DNA of 33,445 nt, taken from a virus. Positions 1 to 6,103 of the stretch are shown piece after piece. The notes under the pieces were generated by a model. It did not search any database, was not told where the DNA came from, and saw only the letters and a program-made list of their open reading frames with translations. Position numbers and translations under genes: made by a program. Location of the stretch: IMG/VR virus record IMGVR_UViG_3300023439_000003, positions 1-33,445 of that record. One strand, given 5' to 3'. Each line of letters starts with the position of its first letter. Positions within the stretch are counted from its first letter, which is position 1.

Positions 1-409
1 GCACAAGAAGCTCGATGCCGTAGCGCATGAACATCCCACCACGACGGACGCCCTGCAGCGCGCTAACAGGGAGCAAGAGAGCAAAGGGTTTCCCAATGGC
101 ATAGCACCGCTCCAGAAATGCGTCCTTTTTCGAGTATGGCGGATTAGTTACTATGACATCCGCCTGTTTGTATTGGCTTGTATCAGTCAGGAAGTCATAA
201 TCATTATCTACACCTATGATTGCGTGCACCCCGAGCTGTTCGAGCGCTCGAACGATGTTCTTCGACTTGCCAGAAGTTGGCTCGAAGACGATACACCTTT
301 TGATGTAGGGAACGATCGGGCGTACCGCCACAAGCGGCGTGTAGCACTCATCAGCCTCTTGCGATCGACTTACCCGTAACAACATTGCAATGTTGCTACC
401 TGCCATCAT
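1..409 (-). CDS. N6-adenine DNA methyltransferase, N-terminal part (cut by window edge)
   Basis: An open frame of about 136 codons runs off the left edge. It starts at an ATG whose A is shared with the dUTPase stop (TGATG), so the two are translationally coupled. A second ATG follows immediately. Around residues 47-60 it reads FEPTSGKSKNIVRAL, resembling the S-adenosylmethionine-binding motif I, then IIGVDNDYDFL. About 35 residues later comes VIVTNPPYSKKDAFLE, which contains the NPPY catalytic motif of adenine-N6 methyltransferases. LLLPVSALQGVRRGG then runs to the edge. Known for the family: methylation of adenine in DNA. Inference: protection of phage DNA from restriction or regulation of its replication. 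The target-recognition part lies outside the window, so specificity is unknown. Confidence 0.85.
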   Translation of the reverse strand, partial: MMAGSNIAMLLRVSRSQEADECYTPLVAVRPIVPYIKRCIVFEPTSGKSKNIVRALEQLGVHAIIGVDNDYDFLTDTSQYKQADVIVTNPPYSKKDAFLERCYAIGKPFALLLPVSALQGVRRGGMFMRYGIELLV

Positions 410-903
410 CACACCCCCGTGCTGCCGAATCCCTTACAACCGCGCTCCGTGGCATTCAGCTCATCTACCTCATTCCACTCCACTCGCGTCACAGGCGCTA
501 CCACCAACTGCGCGATGCGCATGCCTGGCGTAACGATGTATGGCTCATCACCTAGATTGACGAGGATCACCTTAATCTCGCCGCGATAGTCGGCATCGAT
601 CGTGCCTGGCGCGTTGAGCACGGTAATCCCGTGCTTTGCCGCAAGTCCAGATCGCGGACGCACCTGTGCTTCGTAGCCTGGCGGAAGTTCTATTGCAATA
701 CCTGTCGGCACAATAGCTCGATGCAATAGACGGTCTCCTCTACGAACGCCGGCATGCATGAGCACATAGGCATCTTGACAGCCAGCGTCTGGGATCACAA
801 TCGACTCATCAATCGCCGCATGCAGATCCATCCCCGCCGCGCCAGCGGTGGCATAGCGAGGAAGGATGGCATTGTGGCGAACGCGCTTGATCTTTATCTG
901 CAT
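409..903 (-). CDS. dut: dUTPase (dUTP diphosphatase)
   Basis: This 164-residue trimeric-type dUTPase hydrolyses dUTP to dUMP and pyrophosphate, keeping uracil out of phage DNA and feeding dTTP synthesis. All five family motifs are visible: AGMDLHA (23-29), RPRSGLA (82-88), [13 protein letters not shown] (100-112, catalytic Asp), RIAQLVV (129-135) and the C-terminal glycine-rich arm [10 protein letters not shown] (154-163). The ATG at 903 is chosen because AGGAGG lies 5 nt upstream; an in-frame ATG seven codons earlier lacks such a site. The stretch between motifs 1 and 2 (about residues 36-64, with [20 protein letters not shown]) is longer than in compact bacterial enzymes. It is the gene just upstream of the methyltransferase and overlaps it by one base. 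Confidence 0.95.
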   Translation of the reverse strand: MQIKIKRVRHNAILPRYATAGAAGMDLHAAIDESIVIPDAGCQDAYVLMHAGVRRGDRLLHRAIVPTGIAIELPPGYEAQVRPRSGLAAKHGITVLNAPGTIDADYRGEIKVILVNLGDEPYIVTPGMRIAQLVVAPVTRVEWNEVDELNATERGCKGFGSTGV

Positions 904-950
904 TTGCTCCTCCTGATTCCGCATGCTCGATTCATGTGGCAGCTAGGCGC

Positions 951-984
951 GTGCCGCGAGGAATGCGATTGTTCCACGCGGCAC
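951..984 (-). other. Intercistronic hairpin before dut
   Basis: GTGCCGCG, a mismatch and GGAA face TTCC, a mismatch and CGCGGCAC across an 8-nt loop. The stem lies between the gene ending at 1006 and the dut start. No U-run follows on the minus strand, so an mRNA processing or stability element is more likely than a terminator. Confidence 0.6.
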
Positions 985-1005
985 AGCGCCAGCGCCATAT
1001 ATCAC

Positions 1006-1422
1006 TTACCATCCCCATCCTTCATTGTAGGGATCGACGTAGACGAAATTGTCGTCGTCGATCTGGATGGCAGCGCCCCTTGCCTCCTTCGCTGAGGGGT
1101 TGGCAAGGCTATGGACATACTTGACGAAGCGCTTGAACCATTGTCTGTCCGTGAAGGTGCACAGGTCATTGACGATCTCATCATATTTTCCTACCAGCTC
1201 GACATTCGCCAGACGCTTGAGAAGATGGTCTGGAAGATTTTCATAGTCTAGCTTTTTGAGATTTCCAATCTCCTCTTTGTAGAGTTTTGCGTGATAACGG
1301 ATCCAGCGCTGGACCCACTTTGATGGTTTATCGTCCGGGAAAAGATGCTCGGCAAGCTTCTCAGCAGCTTCTTTGCCGAGCTTTTCCTCGACAAGTTTGA
1401 TGTAGCGTTGACGGTTGGCCAT
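1006..1422 (-). CDS. Hypothetical protein, 138 aa
   Basis: I do not recognise this family. The product is charged and probably helical in its first 85 residues (KLVEEKLGKEAAEKLAEHLF, then KWVQRWIRYHAKLYKEE), rich in Lys, Glu and aromatic residues. It ends in an acidic and aromatic tail, DDDNFVYVDPYNEGWGW. There is no signal peptide or membrane segment. AAGGAGG lies 6 nt before the ATG, which supports translation. It follows the 50-residue gene and precedes dut in the same direction. The aromatic and acidic tail could be a protein-contact peptide, but nothing in the sequence fixes a function. Confidence 0.8.
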   Translation of the reverse strand: MANRQRYIKLVEEKLGKEAAEKLAEHLFPDDKPSKWVQRWIRYHAKLYKEEIGNLKKLDYENLPDHLLKRLANVELVGKYDEIVNDLCTFTDRQWFKRFVKYVHSLANPSAKEARGAAIQIDDDNFVYVDPYNEGWGW

Positions 1423-1450
1423 TGCTTCCTCCTTCTTTCTTTGTGTTTTT

Positions 1451-1465
1451 CCGCCTCAGCGGCGG
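1451..1465 (-). other. Hairpin overlapping a stop codon
   Basis: CCGCC and GGCGG pair around a 5-nt loop that contains the TGA of the 50-residue gene. A-rich sequence and the next ribosome site follow within about 28 nt on the minus strand, leaving no room for a promoter. It belongs to the series of intercistronic hairpins in this arm. Confidence 0.5.
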
Positions 1466-1608
1466 AGCTGAAGCCGTTGAGCTTTTAGCTCAACGAGCTT
1501 CTGCATCAGCGCAGCCATCTCTTGAGCTGCGACAATGGGATCGGAATCATGAATATACGGCACAACTACCTTGTACTGGCACTTAATGCTCATCGTATCA
1601 TTCGCCAC
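1456..1608 (-). CDS. Small hypothetical protein, 50 aa
   Basis: This small gene begins at GTG 1608, directly after the TAA of the upstream membrane-protein gene, with GGGAG about 6 nt ahead. An ATG five codons later is the alternative start. The product has a short N-terminal beta-like part (IKCQYKVVVPYIHDSD), then an amphipathic helix (VAAQEMAALMQKLVELKAQ) and an Arg-rich end. The helix has heptad-like hydrophobic spacing, so oligomerisation is plausible. Function is unknown. Support rests on the tight spacing, the ribosome site and the way it fills an otherwise empty gap in a packed operon. Confidence 0.6.
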   Translation of the reverse strand: MANDTMSIKCQYKVVVPYIHDSDPIVAAQEMAALMQKLVELKAQRLQLRR

Positions 1609-1797
1609 TTACTTCTCCCTTCCGAACATTTCTCCGATACAGAAATCAATAGTCGGAGCCAACACGGTAAAAACGATTGCATCTATCACTCTAGCAGCTG
1701 GATGCCAGTTTGCCGGATTTGGTTCCCATGCGACGAATGCCGTTACGGCGTATATCATTGGTATCAGAAACAACGAGTTTTTTACGATTTGATTCAT
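1609..1797 (-). CDS. Small membrane protein, 62 aa
   Basis: AGGAGGG lies 3 nt before the ATG. Residues about 8-24 (SLFLIPMIYAVTAFVAW) form one hydrophobic segment. A second hydrophobic stretch, VIDAIVFTVLAPTIDFCI, lies at about 38-55, giving a likely two-pass hairpin with a short NPANWHP turn. The stop is followed at once by the GTG of the next gene. Early-region membrane miniproteins in phages often interfere with host envelope functions or superinfection. That is inference only; no specific family is recognised. Confidence 0.7.
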   Translation of the reverse strand: MNQIVKNSLFLIPMIYAVTAFVAWEPNPANWHPAARVIDAIVFTVLAPTIDFCIGEMFGREK

Positions 1798-1805
1798 GTG
1801 CCCTC

Positions 1806-2027
1806 CTAGATTCTAAGTTGATCATAGAGCTTTATTAGCCGTTCTAGCTTAGTGTTGATCCTGGCAAGTCCAACGTCGCTGAGCTTGTTCCGTTTGTAAT
1901 AACTCGGGATGCGGGACAGGTAATACCTGTCCCTGAACCCAAGCAGCTCAGCTGCTTTTGCAGCCGTCATCCGCTTTCGGACTTCGCGATATAGCTCGTA
2001 GAACCTCGTTAACTCACGCATGTCCAT
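1806..2027 (-). CDS. Small helix-turn-helix-like protein, 73 aa
   Basis: The product is strongly basic and helical. Residues about 20-45 (MTAAKAAELLGF, then RDRYYLSRIPSYYKR) resemble a helix-turn-helix with a basic recognition helix. The rest (LARINTKLERLIKLYDQLRI) looks like a dimerisation helix. The ATG at 2027 has AGGAGG 6 nt upstream; an ATG two codons later is spaced less well. It overlaps the end of the upstream gene by 14 nt. A small DNA-binding regulator is plausible, but the match is by pattern only. Confidence 0.7.
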   Translation of the reverse strand: MDMRELTRFYELYREVRKRMTAAKAAELLGFRDRYYLSRIPSYYKRNKLSDVGLARINTKLERLIKLYDQLRI

Positions 2028-2328
2028 ACTGGACCTCCTGAAGCAGCTCTGATGCTGCTTTCAGCATTCGCATTGCCGCATCAAGCTTTGCATCAGCATC
2101 AGTTTCCACGGAGAAGCACTCAAGCACGCCAGACTCTATGTCTGCGTGCATGTGATCGACGAGATCGAGCAGACCCTTGGTTTGATAAGCGAGTGCGTCT
2201 GCCTCGATCGTGTGCACGTCGACGTAGCAACCCCGCATGATCATGTCGAGATACTGACCTGCCGCTTTCTTAAGTTCCTCGTCCTTTGCGTTGACGTACA
2301 TGTCATTCAGCCATTCTTTCAAATCCAT
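2014..2328 (-). CDS. Hypothetical acidic helical protein, 104 aa
   Basis: The start at 2328 is set by AAGGAGG 5 nt upstream; in-frame ATGs further upstream lie in the hairpin region. The product is acidic and mostly helical: MDLKEWLNDMYVNAKDEELK, then a cysteine/histidine-containing middle (MRGCYVDVHTIEADALAY), then LLDLVDHMHADIESGV and a C-terminal amphipathic helix. No domain is recognised. It lies between the Cas4-like nuclease and the HTH-like gene in one transcription unit, and its last 14 nt overlap the next gene. Confidence 0.75.
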   Translation of the reverse strand: MDLKEWLNDMYVNAKDEELKKAAGQYLDMIMRGCYVDVHTIEADALAYQTKGLLDLVDHMHADIESGVLECFSVETDADAKLDAAMRMLKAASELLQEVQYGHA

Positions 2329-2351
2329 GACCGCCTCCTTTTTCGAGTTAT

Positions 2352-2382
2352 GCCGCTGCCGGCAAGAGAGACTGGCAGCGGC
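2352..2382 (-). other. Hairpin at the end of the nuclease gene
   Basis: A perfect 9-bp stem (GCCGCTGCC with GGCAGCGGC, 13-nt loop) touches the stop codon of the nuclease gene. The next gene starts only 24 nt after it on the minus strand and no U-run follows. It therefore cannot be a complete terminator followed by a new promoter. Confidence 0.6.
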
Positions 2383-3215
2383 TAAACGCCGTTCTTGCAT
2401 TGCTGAGTGATTTCCTTGACGTTTGGCTCTTTCACGACTTTGACCAGGAACACGGGGCCCTTGCTGTAAAGGAACACCCGTGGGCCAAAGCCGTTGTTTG
2501 CATCAGCCCAGCAGTGCCACTTGTAAGCGCAGTAGCTGCACTCAGTTGGCAACTTCATGTTGCCGGACTTGCCTTCTGGAACAGGCTCATATGGCCTTTC
2601 CGGTGGATCATCTTGTTGGACGATTTGCTTCAGCTCATTGACGATCTCCTTTGCATTCGGGAGATACTCGTATTTCGCCTCAACGACGGCCACGTGTCCA
2701 AGCTGCTTGTCCATGATGATCCATCCTGCAGGCTCCATGCCCAATGCTTCTGCGTAAGCCGCAAGCTGGGCATAGTAGCCAAACGGATCATCACGGTGCA
2801 GCAGACCGCGGACGAACTTCTCGAATGACCTGCTGCTGACGGACTTGATGTCATAGAGCTGGCCATCGATGAGGCAATCGATGTGGCCCTTTATTCCATT
2901 CAGCTCAACCTCCTTCTGACAGTCAGTCACTTCGTGGCCTGACAGTTCAATCAGGCCAATCAGCAGTTGTTCAATGATGTCACCAAAGAGGAACTTGAGC
3001 CTGACCGCAGGATGAAGCGGCTCAGGCTCGTATCCCTTGGCGTGGTACCAGATGTAGCGCTTACAGCGCCCGATCATGGACAGACGGAGTTCCTTGCTCC
3101 GTTTGAACTCGCCAATGCGAGTTGCGATAACCTTTGCGATCCGTTCTGCCAGACGGGAGATCCACTCCTCGTCTGGCTCTTTGTCCAATGCGTCGTATAT
3201 GTCGAAGTTCAGCAT
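2382..3215 (-). CDS. Cas4/RecB-like PD-(D/E)XK nuclease with probable Fe-S cluster
   Basis: This 277-residue protein carries the signature of the RecB/Cas4 nuclease superfamily. It has an upstream acidic helix around E82, GHIDC (D113) followed by LYDIKS (D122 and K124 as the metal site), and Q150-x3-Y154 (QLAAY). One cysteine near the N-terminus (C51, IGRCKRY) and three near the C-terminus (C226, C229, C235; CSYCAYKWHC) reproduce the four-cysteine pattern that holds a 4Fe-4S cluster in Cas4 and AddB. Known role: exonuclease on DNA ends. Inference: phage recombination, replication or degradation of host DNA. Its ATG directly follows the TAA of the OB-like gene, with AAGGAG upstream. A CRISPR adaptation role is unlikely without cas1 or cas2 here. 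Confidence 0.85.
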   Translation of the reverse strand: MLNFDIYDALDKEPDEEWISRLAERIAKVIATRIGEFKRSKELRLSMIGRCKRYIWYHAKGYEPEPLHPAVRLKFLFGDIIEQLLIGLIELSGHEVTDCQKEVELNGIKGHIDCLIDGQLYDIKSVSSRSFEKFVRGLLHRDDPFGYYAQLAAYAEALGMEPAGWIIMDKQLGHVAVVEAKYEYLPNAKEIVNELKQIVQQDDPPERPYEPVPEGKSGNMKLPTECSYCAYKWHCWADANNGFGPRVFLYSKGPVFLVKVVKEPNVKEITQQCKNGV

Positions 3216-3722
3216 TTAGAACTCCTTTTTCACTTTGATGTTCCCGATTTCTTCGATCAGCTTCTGGTGATTGAAGTTTCCGTTGTTGACGTAGTCCTCC
3301 ATCGTCTTGACGATGAGAGCGAAGGCCTCGATCTTCTCGGCATAACCGGTAAACGGTTCGCCATCGAGAACCTTCGTAAGCCCGAGAGACTCCATAGCCT
3401 CAGCAGCGGTTCGAAGGATACTCAAGCGAGTGATTTGAGTATCTCGATTTGAGCTAGACTGTTGCTGCTGCTGGGAGCCACCTCCATTGAAGACTTTTTG
3501 CGTTGCACTGTCGCTTTCAAGCGTCTTGATCGATTCGATCCGGTTGTATTTCTCCGGATCATAGACGACTTCAACCTTGTCGCCTTTCTTGACCGTGAGC
3601 TTCTTGAAGCCCCAGTCAAGCCATGTTCCGTTAACTTTGATGCGATACGCCGGCTTCACGCCAAACTTGGTTTGGACCTCTTTCGCCGAAGTTGCTTCAA
3701 CGACACCACGGATGATTTCCAT
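3216..3722 (-). CDS. OB-like protein with Gln/Ser linker, possible ssDNA-binding protein
   Basis: The start is ATG 3722, with AAGGAGG 5 nt upstream; a GTG one codon earlier is too close to that site. The first 70 residues are beta-rich with alternating hydrophobic and basic residues (YRIKVNGTWLDWGFKKLTVK, then KGDKVEVVYD), consistent with an OB fold. A low-complexity Gln/Ser/Gly linker follows at about 84-93 (GGGSQQQQQSSS), then a helical C-terminal domain that may oligomerise. The order OB fold, flexible linker and adjacency to a RecB-like nuclease fits a DNA-binding replication or recombination partner. The usual acidic C-terminal tip of SSB is missing: it ends KVKKEF. Assignment is tentative. 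Confidence 0.7.
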   Translation of the reverse strand: MEIIRGVVEATSAKEVQTKFGVKPAYRIKVNGTWLDWGFKKLTVKKGDKVEVVYDPEKYNRIESIKTLESDSATQKVFNGGGSQQQQQSSSNRDTQITRLSILRTAAEAMESLGLTKVLDGEPFTGYAEKIEAFALIVKTMEDYVNNGNFNHQKLIEEIGNIKVKKEF

Positions 3723-3766
3723 CACGCCCTCCTTTTGAGATAAGATCTATGATTGTTAGTGCCGAA

Positions 3767-3794
3767 AGTATAGCGATTGTGTAAGGAGCTGCAA
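3767..3794 (-). promoter_or_regulatory. Possible sigma70-type promoter for the OB-like and nuclease genes
   Basis: On the minus strand TTGCAG and TATACT are separated by 16 nt and lie 45 nt upstream of the ATG at 3722. This is one of the few intergenic gaps in the arm with room for a promoter. The -35 match is weak. Confidence 0.3.
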
Positions 3795-3827
3795 GCAGCA
3801 GCCCGATGAAACAGGCTGCTGCGAGCA
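3790..3827 (-). other. Long imperfect hairpin
   Basis: GCAGCAGCC and GGCTGCTGC pair perfectly across a 10-nt loop. The stem is extended by CTGC/GCAG after a 2-nt mismatch. It lies 6 nt downstream of the gene ending at 3833. On the minus strand it is followed by TTGCAGCTCC, not a clean U-run, so termination would be weak. Confidence 0.6.
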
Positions 3828-3832
3828 GTTGA

Positions 3833-4015
3833 TCAGTTAAGCGCTTTACTGACATCCCTTGGAATCTCCGTCATCTCATTGCCTTCTAGCATCACGCCAA
3901 GGCGGATACAGGTAACGCCTGCGTCGATGAGCTGTTCGGGATTCATGTTCGTTTGCACTCGATACTCGCCTTCGTGGCTTTCGAGAAGGATGTATGGAGT
4001 CTTCGGTTCATTCAT
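3833..4015 (-). CDS. Small hypothetical protein, 60 aa
   Basis: The start at 4015 is chosen because AAGGAGG lies 7 nt upstream and the ATG overlaps the TGA of the previous gene (ATGA). The product begins MNEPKTPYILLESHEGEYRV, has a beta-like centre (VTCIRLGVML) and a helical, acidic end. No family is recognised. It is the last gene before the hairpin at 3790-3827. Confidence 0.7.
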   Translation of the reverse strand: MNEPKTPYILLESHEGEYRVQTNMNPEQLIDAGVTCIRLGVMLEGNEMTEIPRDVSKALN

Positions 4016-4221
4016 TTTTCTTCCTCCTTGAGTTTGATGATAGTCGCATTGTCTGCGTCGAACGTGCTCAGGTATTGCCTGAGACATTCACCGCAGAAGT
4101 AGGCGACATCTTTGCCAGCGATGGCAAACCAGTTGGCATCTTTGACGTAGATTGCATACTCGGCCTTCGTTTTGACGCCGGCCATTGCGCAGTATTCTGC
4201 GCAGTATTCGCATTCAGGCAT
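4012..4221 (-). CDS. Zinc-ribbon miniprotein, 69 aa
   Basis: Cysteines at positions 4, 7 and 11 (CEYCAEYC) and a second pair, CGEC, at about 43-46 form a probable zinc-binding knuckle pair around a compact beta core (YAIYVKDANWFAIAGKD). The C-terminus is acidic and lysine-rich. AAGGAGG precedes the ATG by 6 nt. It overlaps its neighbours on both sides and directly follows another small zinc-ribbon gene. Such miniproteins in phage early regions commonly bind nucleic acid or host polymerase. The exact partner cannot be read from the sequence. Confidence 0.75.
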   Translation of the reverse strand: MPECEYCAEYCAMAGVKTKAEYAIYVKDANWFAIAGKDVAYFCGECLRQYLSTFDADNATIIKLKEEEK

Positions 4222-4405
4222 TGCTGACCTCCTTTTTCACTAGCCTCACAAACTCGAAGTCTGCTGACCATTCTTTCTCGCACGCTTTGCATGCATAGAA
4301 GGCAACTATTAAGTCGCCTCGTATTGGATAGGCTTCAAGAAACTCGACTGCTATCTGGTTGCAGAACGGACAGCGTCCTGTCAGAAGAAGCTCACGATCG
4401 TTCAT
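4214..4405 (-). CDS. Zinc-ribbon miniprotein, 63 aa
   Basis: Two CxxC knuckles, CPFC at about 12-15 and CKAC at about 39-42, are separated by 23 residues of beta-like sequence (IAVEFLEAYPIRGDLIVAFY). This is the layout of a rubredoxin-like or ribbon zinc finger. The tail is basic and hydrophobic. AGGAGG lies 5 nt before the ATG. The last 8 nt overlap the next zinc-ribbon gene, so the two are translated together and may act as a pair. The function is unknown. Confidence 0.75.
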   Translation of the reverse strand: MNDRELLLTGRCPFCNQIAVEFLEAYPIRGDLIVAFYACKACEKEWSADFEFVRLVKKEVSNA

Positions 4406-4423
4406 GCATGCCTCCTTTTTGGA

Positions 4424-4457
4424 AGATAAAGCCGGCGGCCACGAAGAAACCGCCGGC
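4424..4457 (-). terminator. Terminator-like hairpin
   Basis: GCCGGCGG and CCGCCGGC pair around an 11-nt loop and are followed on the minus strand by TTTATCTT. The next start codon is only 26 nt downstream, so read-through (attenuation) or RNA processing is more likely than complete termination. Confidence 0.6.
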
Positions 4458-4463
4458 TGATGA

Positions 4464-4640
4464 TCAGTCGTAATGACCAGTCAGATACAGCTCCGCCTCC
4501 CACATTAGCTCTCGGATCTTTGCCACGTCAGAGAGCCTGATCTTGACGCTCTCGTTTCCGACACGGAACATCAGAGATCGATGTGGATCGACATAGATCT
4601 TGACCGTTCGTCCGTCGATTTCACGGCTCCAGCGACGCAT
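4464..4640 (-). CDS. Small hypothetical protein, 58 aa
   Basis: The start at 4640 has AAGGAGG 5 nt upstream, formed partly by the stop of the previous gene. The product begins MRRWSREIDGRTVKIYVD and is a compact beta-rich module (LMFRVGNESVKIRLSDV) followed by one helix (IRELMWEAELYLTG). It is basic at the N-terminus and acidic later. No family is recognised. A terminator-like hairpin follows 6 nt after the stop. Confidence 0.7.
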   Translation of the reverse strand: MRRWSREIDGRTVKIYVDPHRSLMFRVGNESVKIRLSDVAKIRELMWEAELYLTGHYD

Positions 4641-4650
4641 TACCACCTCC

Positions 4651-4917
4651 TTACGTGTATGCCACGATGATTCCGCCGTTGAACTCAGCAACGACTACGA
4701 AGCCATTCTCGCCGAGATCATCCTTGGCTTCTTCTTCGCTTCCGTATTCAGCGAAATCGCATCGGAAAGCGATTGGATCGAAGTTGACAGGCTCACCTGT
4801 GCTCTCGCTGTATTCTTCTAGGTATTCAAACAGCGCGCGAGCGCCTTCACGGGAAAACCCGTGCTTCGTCATGACATCAACGAATCGTTCAAGATAGACT
4901 TCTTCAATGATTGGCAT
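4651..4917 (-). CDS. Hypothetical acidic protein, 88 aa
   Basis: The start at 4917 has AAGGAGG 6 nt upstream. The product starts MPIIEEVYLERFVDVMTKHG, is strongly acidic in the centre (EYLEEYSESTGEPVNFD, then EEEAKDDLGE) and ends in a hydrophobic beta strand pair (GFVVVAEFNGGIIVAYT). The high negative charge is reminiscent of phage DNA-mimic inhibitors, but the structure cannot be judged from sequence. It is coupled to the next gene through a TAA lying just ahead of its ribosome site. Confidence 0.75.
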   Translation of the reverse strand: MPIIEEVYLERFVDVMTKHGFSREGARALFEYLEEYSESTGEPVNFDPIAFRCDFAEYGSEEEAKDDLGENGFVVVAEFNGGIIVAYT

Positions 4918-4930
4918 GATCCACCTCCTT

Positions 4931-5134
4931 TTACCAGGCTTTTCCATGGTTCTTTTTGGTTCCCTTTGCCGTATTCATTGTCCACCAGTCAGAAAGCGCA
5001 GCTCGCATAAATCGAACGCGATCAAACCGCGGATAACTTGCCCCGAATGAATCCGCGAATGCTTCGACAAGATGAGATGGAGCGTTGTTGTCCTTGAGAA
5101 TACGAGCAATGAGTTCGAAGTCCTTCTTCGTCAT
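4931..5134 (-). CDS. Small hypothetical protein, 67 aa
   Basis: AAAGGAGG lies 6 nt before the ATG. The product has a helical N-terminal half (MTKKDFELIARILKDNNAP, then HLVEAFADSFGA) and a basic aromatic C-terminal half (RVRFMRAALSDWW, then KGTKKNHGKAW). The first part resembles a short helical bundle of the kind seen in small phage regulators; the tail may bind nucleic acid. No family is recognised. Confidence 0.75.
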   Translation of the reverse strand: MTKKDFELIARILKDNNAPSHLVEAFADSFGASYPRFDRVRFMRAALSDWWTMNTAKGTKKNHGKAW

Positions 5135-5160
5135 ACTCGCCTCCTTTGAATATGTTTGGT

Positions 5161-5547
5161 TTACATAAACAACGTTAGCGGCTCCATTTTGACTTCATTC
5201 ACATAGTCAAATCCACTAACTCTGCGATCCTGCAGGAACACCCGAAGGGCCGTAACGACGAAGTCGTCAAGGTGACCCTCGTCCCAAGAATCGCGGGCCT
5301 CGAAGACCTCATCCTCATAGGCCTGAAAGTGATCAGACACGATTTCACGCCACACATCTATTCGGTTCGTTGACCAAATCACATTACCCATCAGATCTTT
5401 GATATAGAGTTCCTCGCCGTAACGCGTAGAACCCCACGACATATCCTCGGGCAGAACGAAGTACTCGTTCAGATAGTCCACGAGATCACGGAAATCTACG
5501 CTATAGACTCGTTCCCAAGCTTCATCAGACGAAATATTACAGCTCAT
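5161..5547 (-). CDS. Hypothetical acidic protein, 128 aa
   Basis: AAAGGAGG lies 6 nt upstream of the ATG. The protein is acidic throughout (many Asp and Glu, for example AYEDEVFEARDSWDEGHLDD) and has conserved-looking aromatic positions. The predicted order is helix (SDEAWERVYSVDFRDLVDYL), beta hairpin (YGEELYIKDLMGNVIW) and a helical C-terminal half. There is no membrane segment, signal or metal site. It is larger than the neighbouring miniproteins but in the same transcription unit. No family is recognised. Confidence 0.75.
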   Translation of the reverse strand: MSCNISSDEAWERVYSVDFRDLVDYLNEYFVLPEDMSWGSTRYGEELYIKDLMGNVIWSTNRIDVWREIVSDHFQAYEDEVFEARDSWDEGHLDDFVVTALRVFLQDRRVSGFDYVNEVKMEPLTLFM

Positions 5548-5613
5548 GATTTGCCTCCTTTGAATGAAATGAAGTGCGCAGCCCCGAGAGAGAAGGCCGC
5601 GCCGATAGATCCA

Positions 5614-5856
5614 TTACCTGATCTTCTTTCCATCACCTCTTTGGGCCCATTCGGTTTCGAGAATCCAATCCGACGGGAGATAACCATCATCGTCCCAAAG
5701 CTCTTTACTCGCTTTGGCGATGATGACGTCTGGCCTACGGACGGACTCGACTGCGATGTCCATCGGAATGCCAAAGTGGCGAGCATAGTCTTCGATCGCC
5801 TCGTCTGCAGTTCCGCCGACTCCGAGAACGATGTTTGCGCTCGCAATGATAATCAT
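5614..5856 (-). CDS. Hypothetical protein, 80 aa
   Basis: AAAGGAGG lies 7 nt before the ATG, which overlaps the TGA of the preceding gene. The product starts MIIIASANIVLGVGGTADEA, a beta-strand and Gly-rich turn, then helix AIEDYARHFG, a second strand (RPDVIIAKASKEL) and an acidic, Trp-containing end. This resembles small stress- or DUF-type alpha/beta proteins with a GTADEAIEDYARHFG-like helix. No named family is assigned. About 65 nt separate it from the next gene. Confidence 0.75.
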   Translation of the reverse strand: MIIIASANIVLGVGGTADEAIEDYARHFGIPMDIAVESVRRPDVIIAKASKELWDDDGYLPSDWILETEWAQRGDGKKIR

Positions 5857-6020
5857 TTGACCACCTCCTTTGCGTATTTGATCACAGCCTCTAGGGCCGA
5901 GATTGATGACTTAGTGATTCTGATCACTTCATCTCCGATTTTGATATAGCCATGTCTGGCTTTGTTTGGCGGATAAACTTCGATTGGTGTTTCGTCAGCA
6001 TGCACGATCAAAACTTCCAT
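5853..6020 (-). CDS. Small hypothetical protein, 55 aa
   Basis: The ATG at 6020 is preceded by AGGAGG 6 nt upstream, and the TGA overlaps the next ATG by 3 nt. The translation starts MEVLIVHADETPIEVYPPNK, continues with a strand-turn (HGYIKIGDEVIRI) and ends in a helix (SSISALEAVIKYAKEVVK). The repeated small beta-plus-helix design, also seen in the 5614, 6482 and 7166 products, suggests a set of related early miniproteins, although no alignment could be run. Confidence 0.7.
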   Translation of the reverse strand: MEVLIVHADETPIEVYPPNKARHGYIKIGDEVIRITKSSISALEAVIKYAKEVVK

Positions 6021-6047
6021 ACTCGCCTCCTAGCATCGAAAGATATT

Positions 6048-6084
6048 GAAAGAAAGCAGCCGCCACACGATGGAAGGCGGCTGC
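6048..6084 (-). terminator. Terminator-like hairpin after the Csx16-like gene
   Basis: GCAGCCGCC and GGCGGCTGC pair perfectly around an 11-nt loop and are followed on the minus strand by TTTCTTTC. The next gene starts 36 nt later, with no obvious promoter between. Confidence 0.65.
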
Positions 6085-6103
6085 CATGCCGCACGTTCAT
6101 ACT

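Noticed and set aside
1447-1465. Terminator for plus-strand transcription
   Set aside because: The T-run precedes the stem on the plus strand and no plus-strand gene lies upstream.
5544-5617. Possible 25-codon gene starting at the TAATG after the 80-residue gene
   Set aside because: Too short and without a clear ribosome site; its end is dictated by the next gene's ribosome site.
5544-5846. Alternative frame opposite or within the 5614-5856 gene
   Set aside because: The overlapping 80-residue frame has a strong ribosome site and operon coupling; this one has neither.
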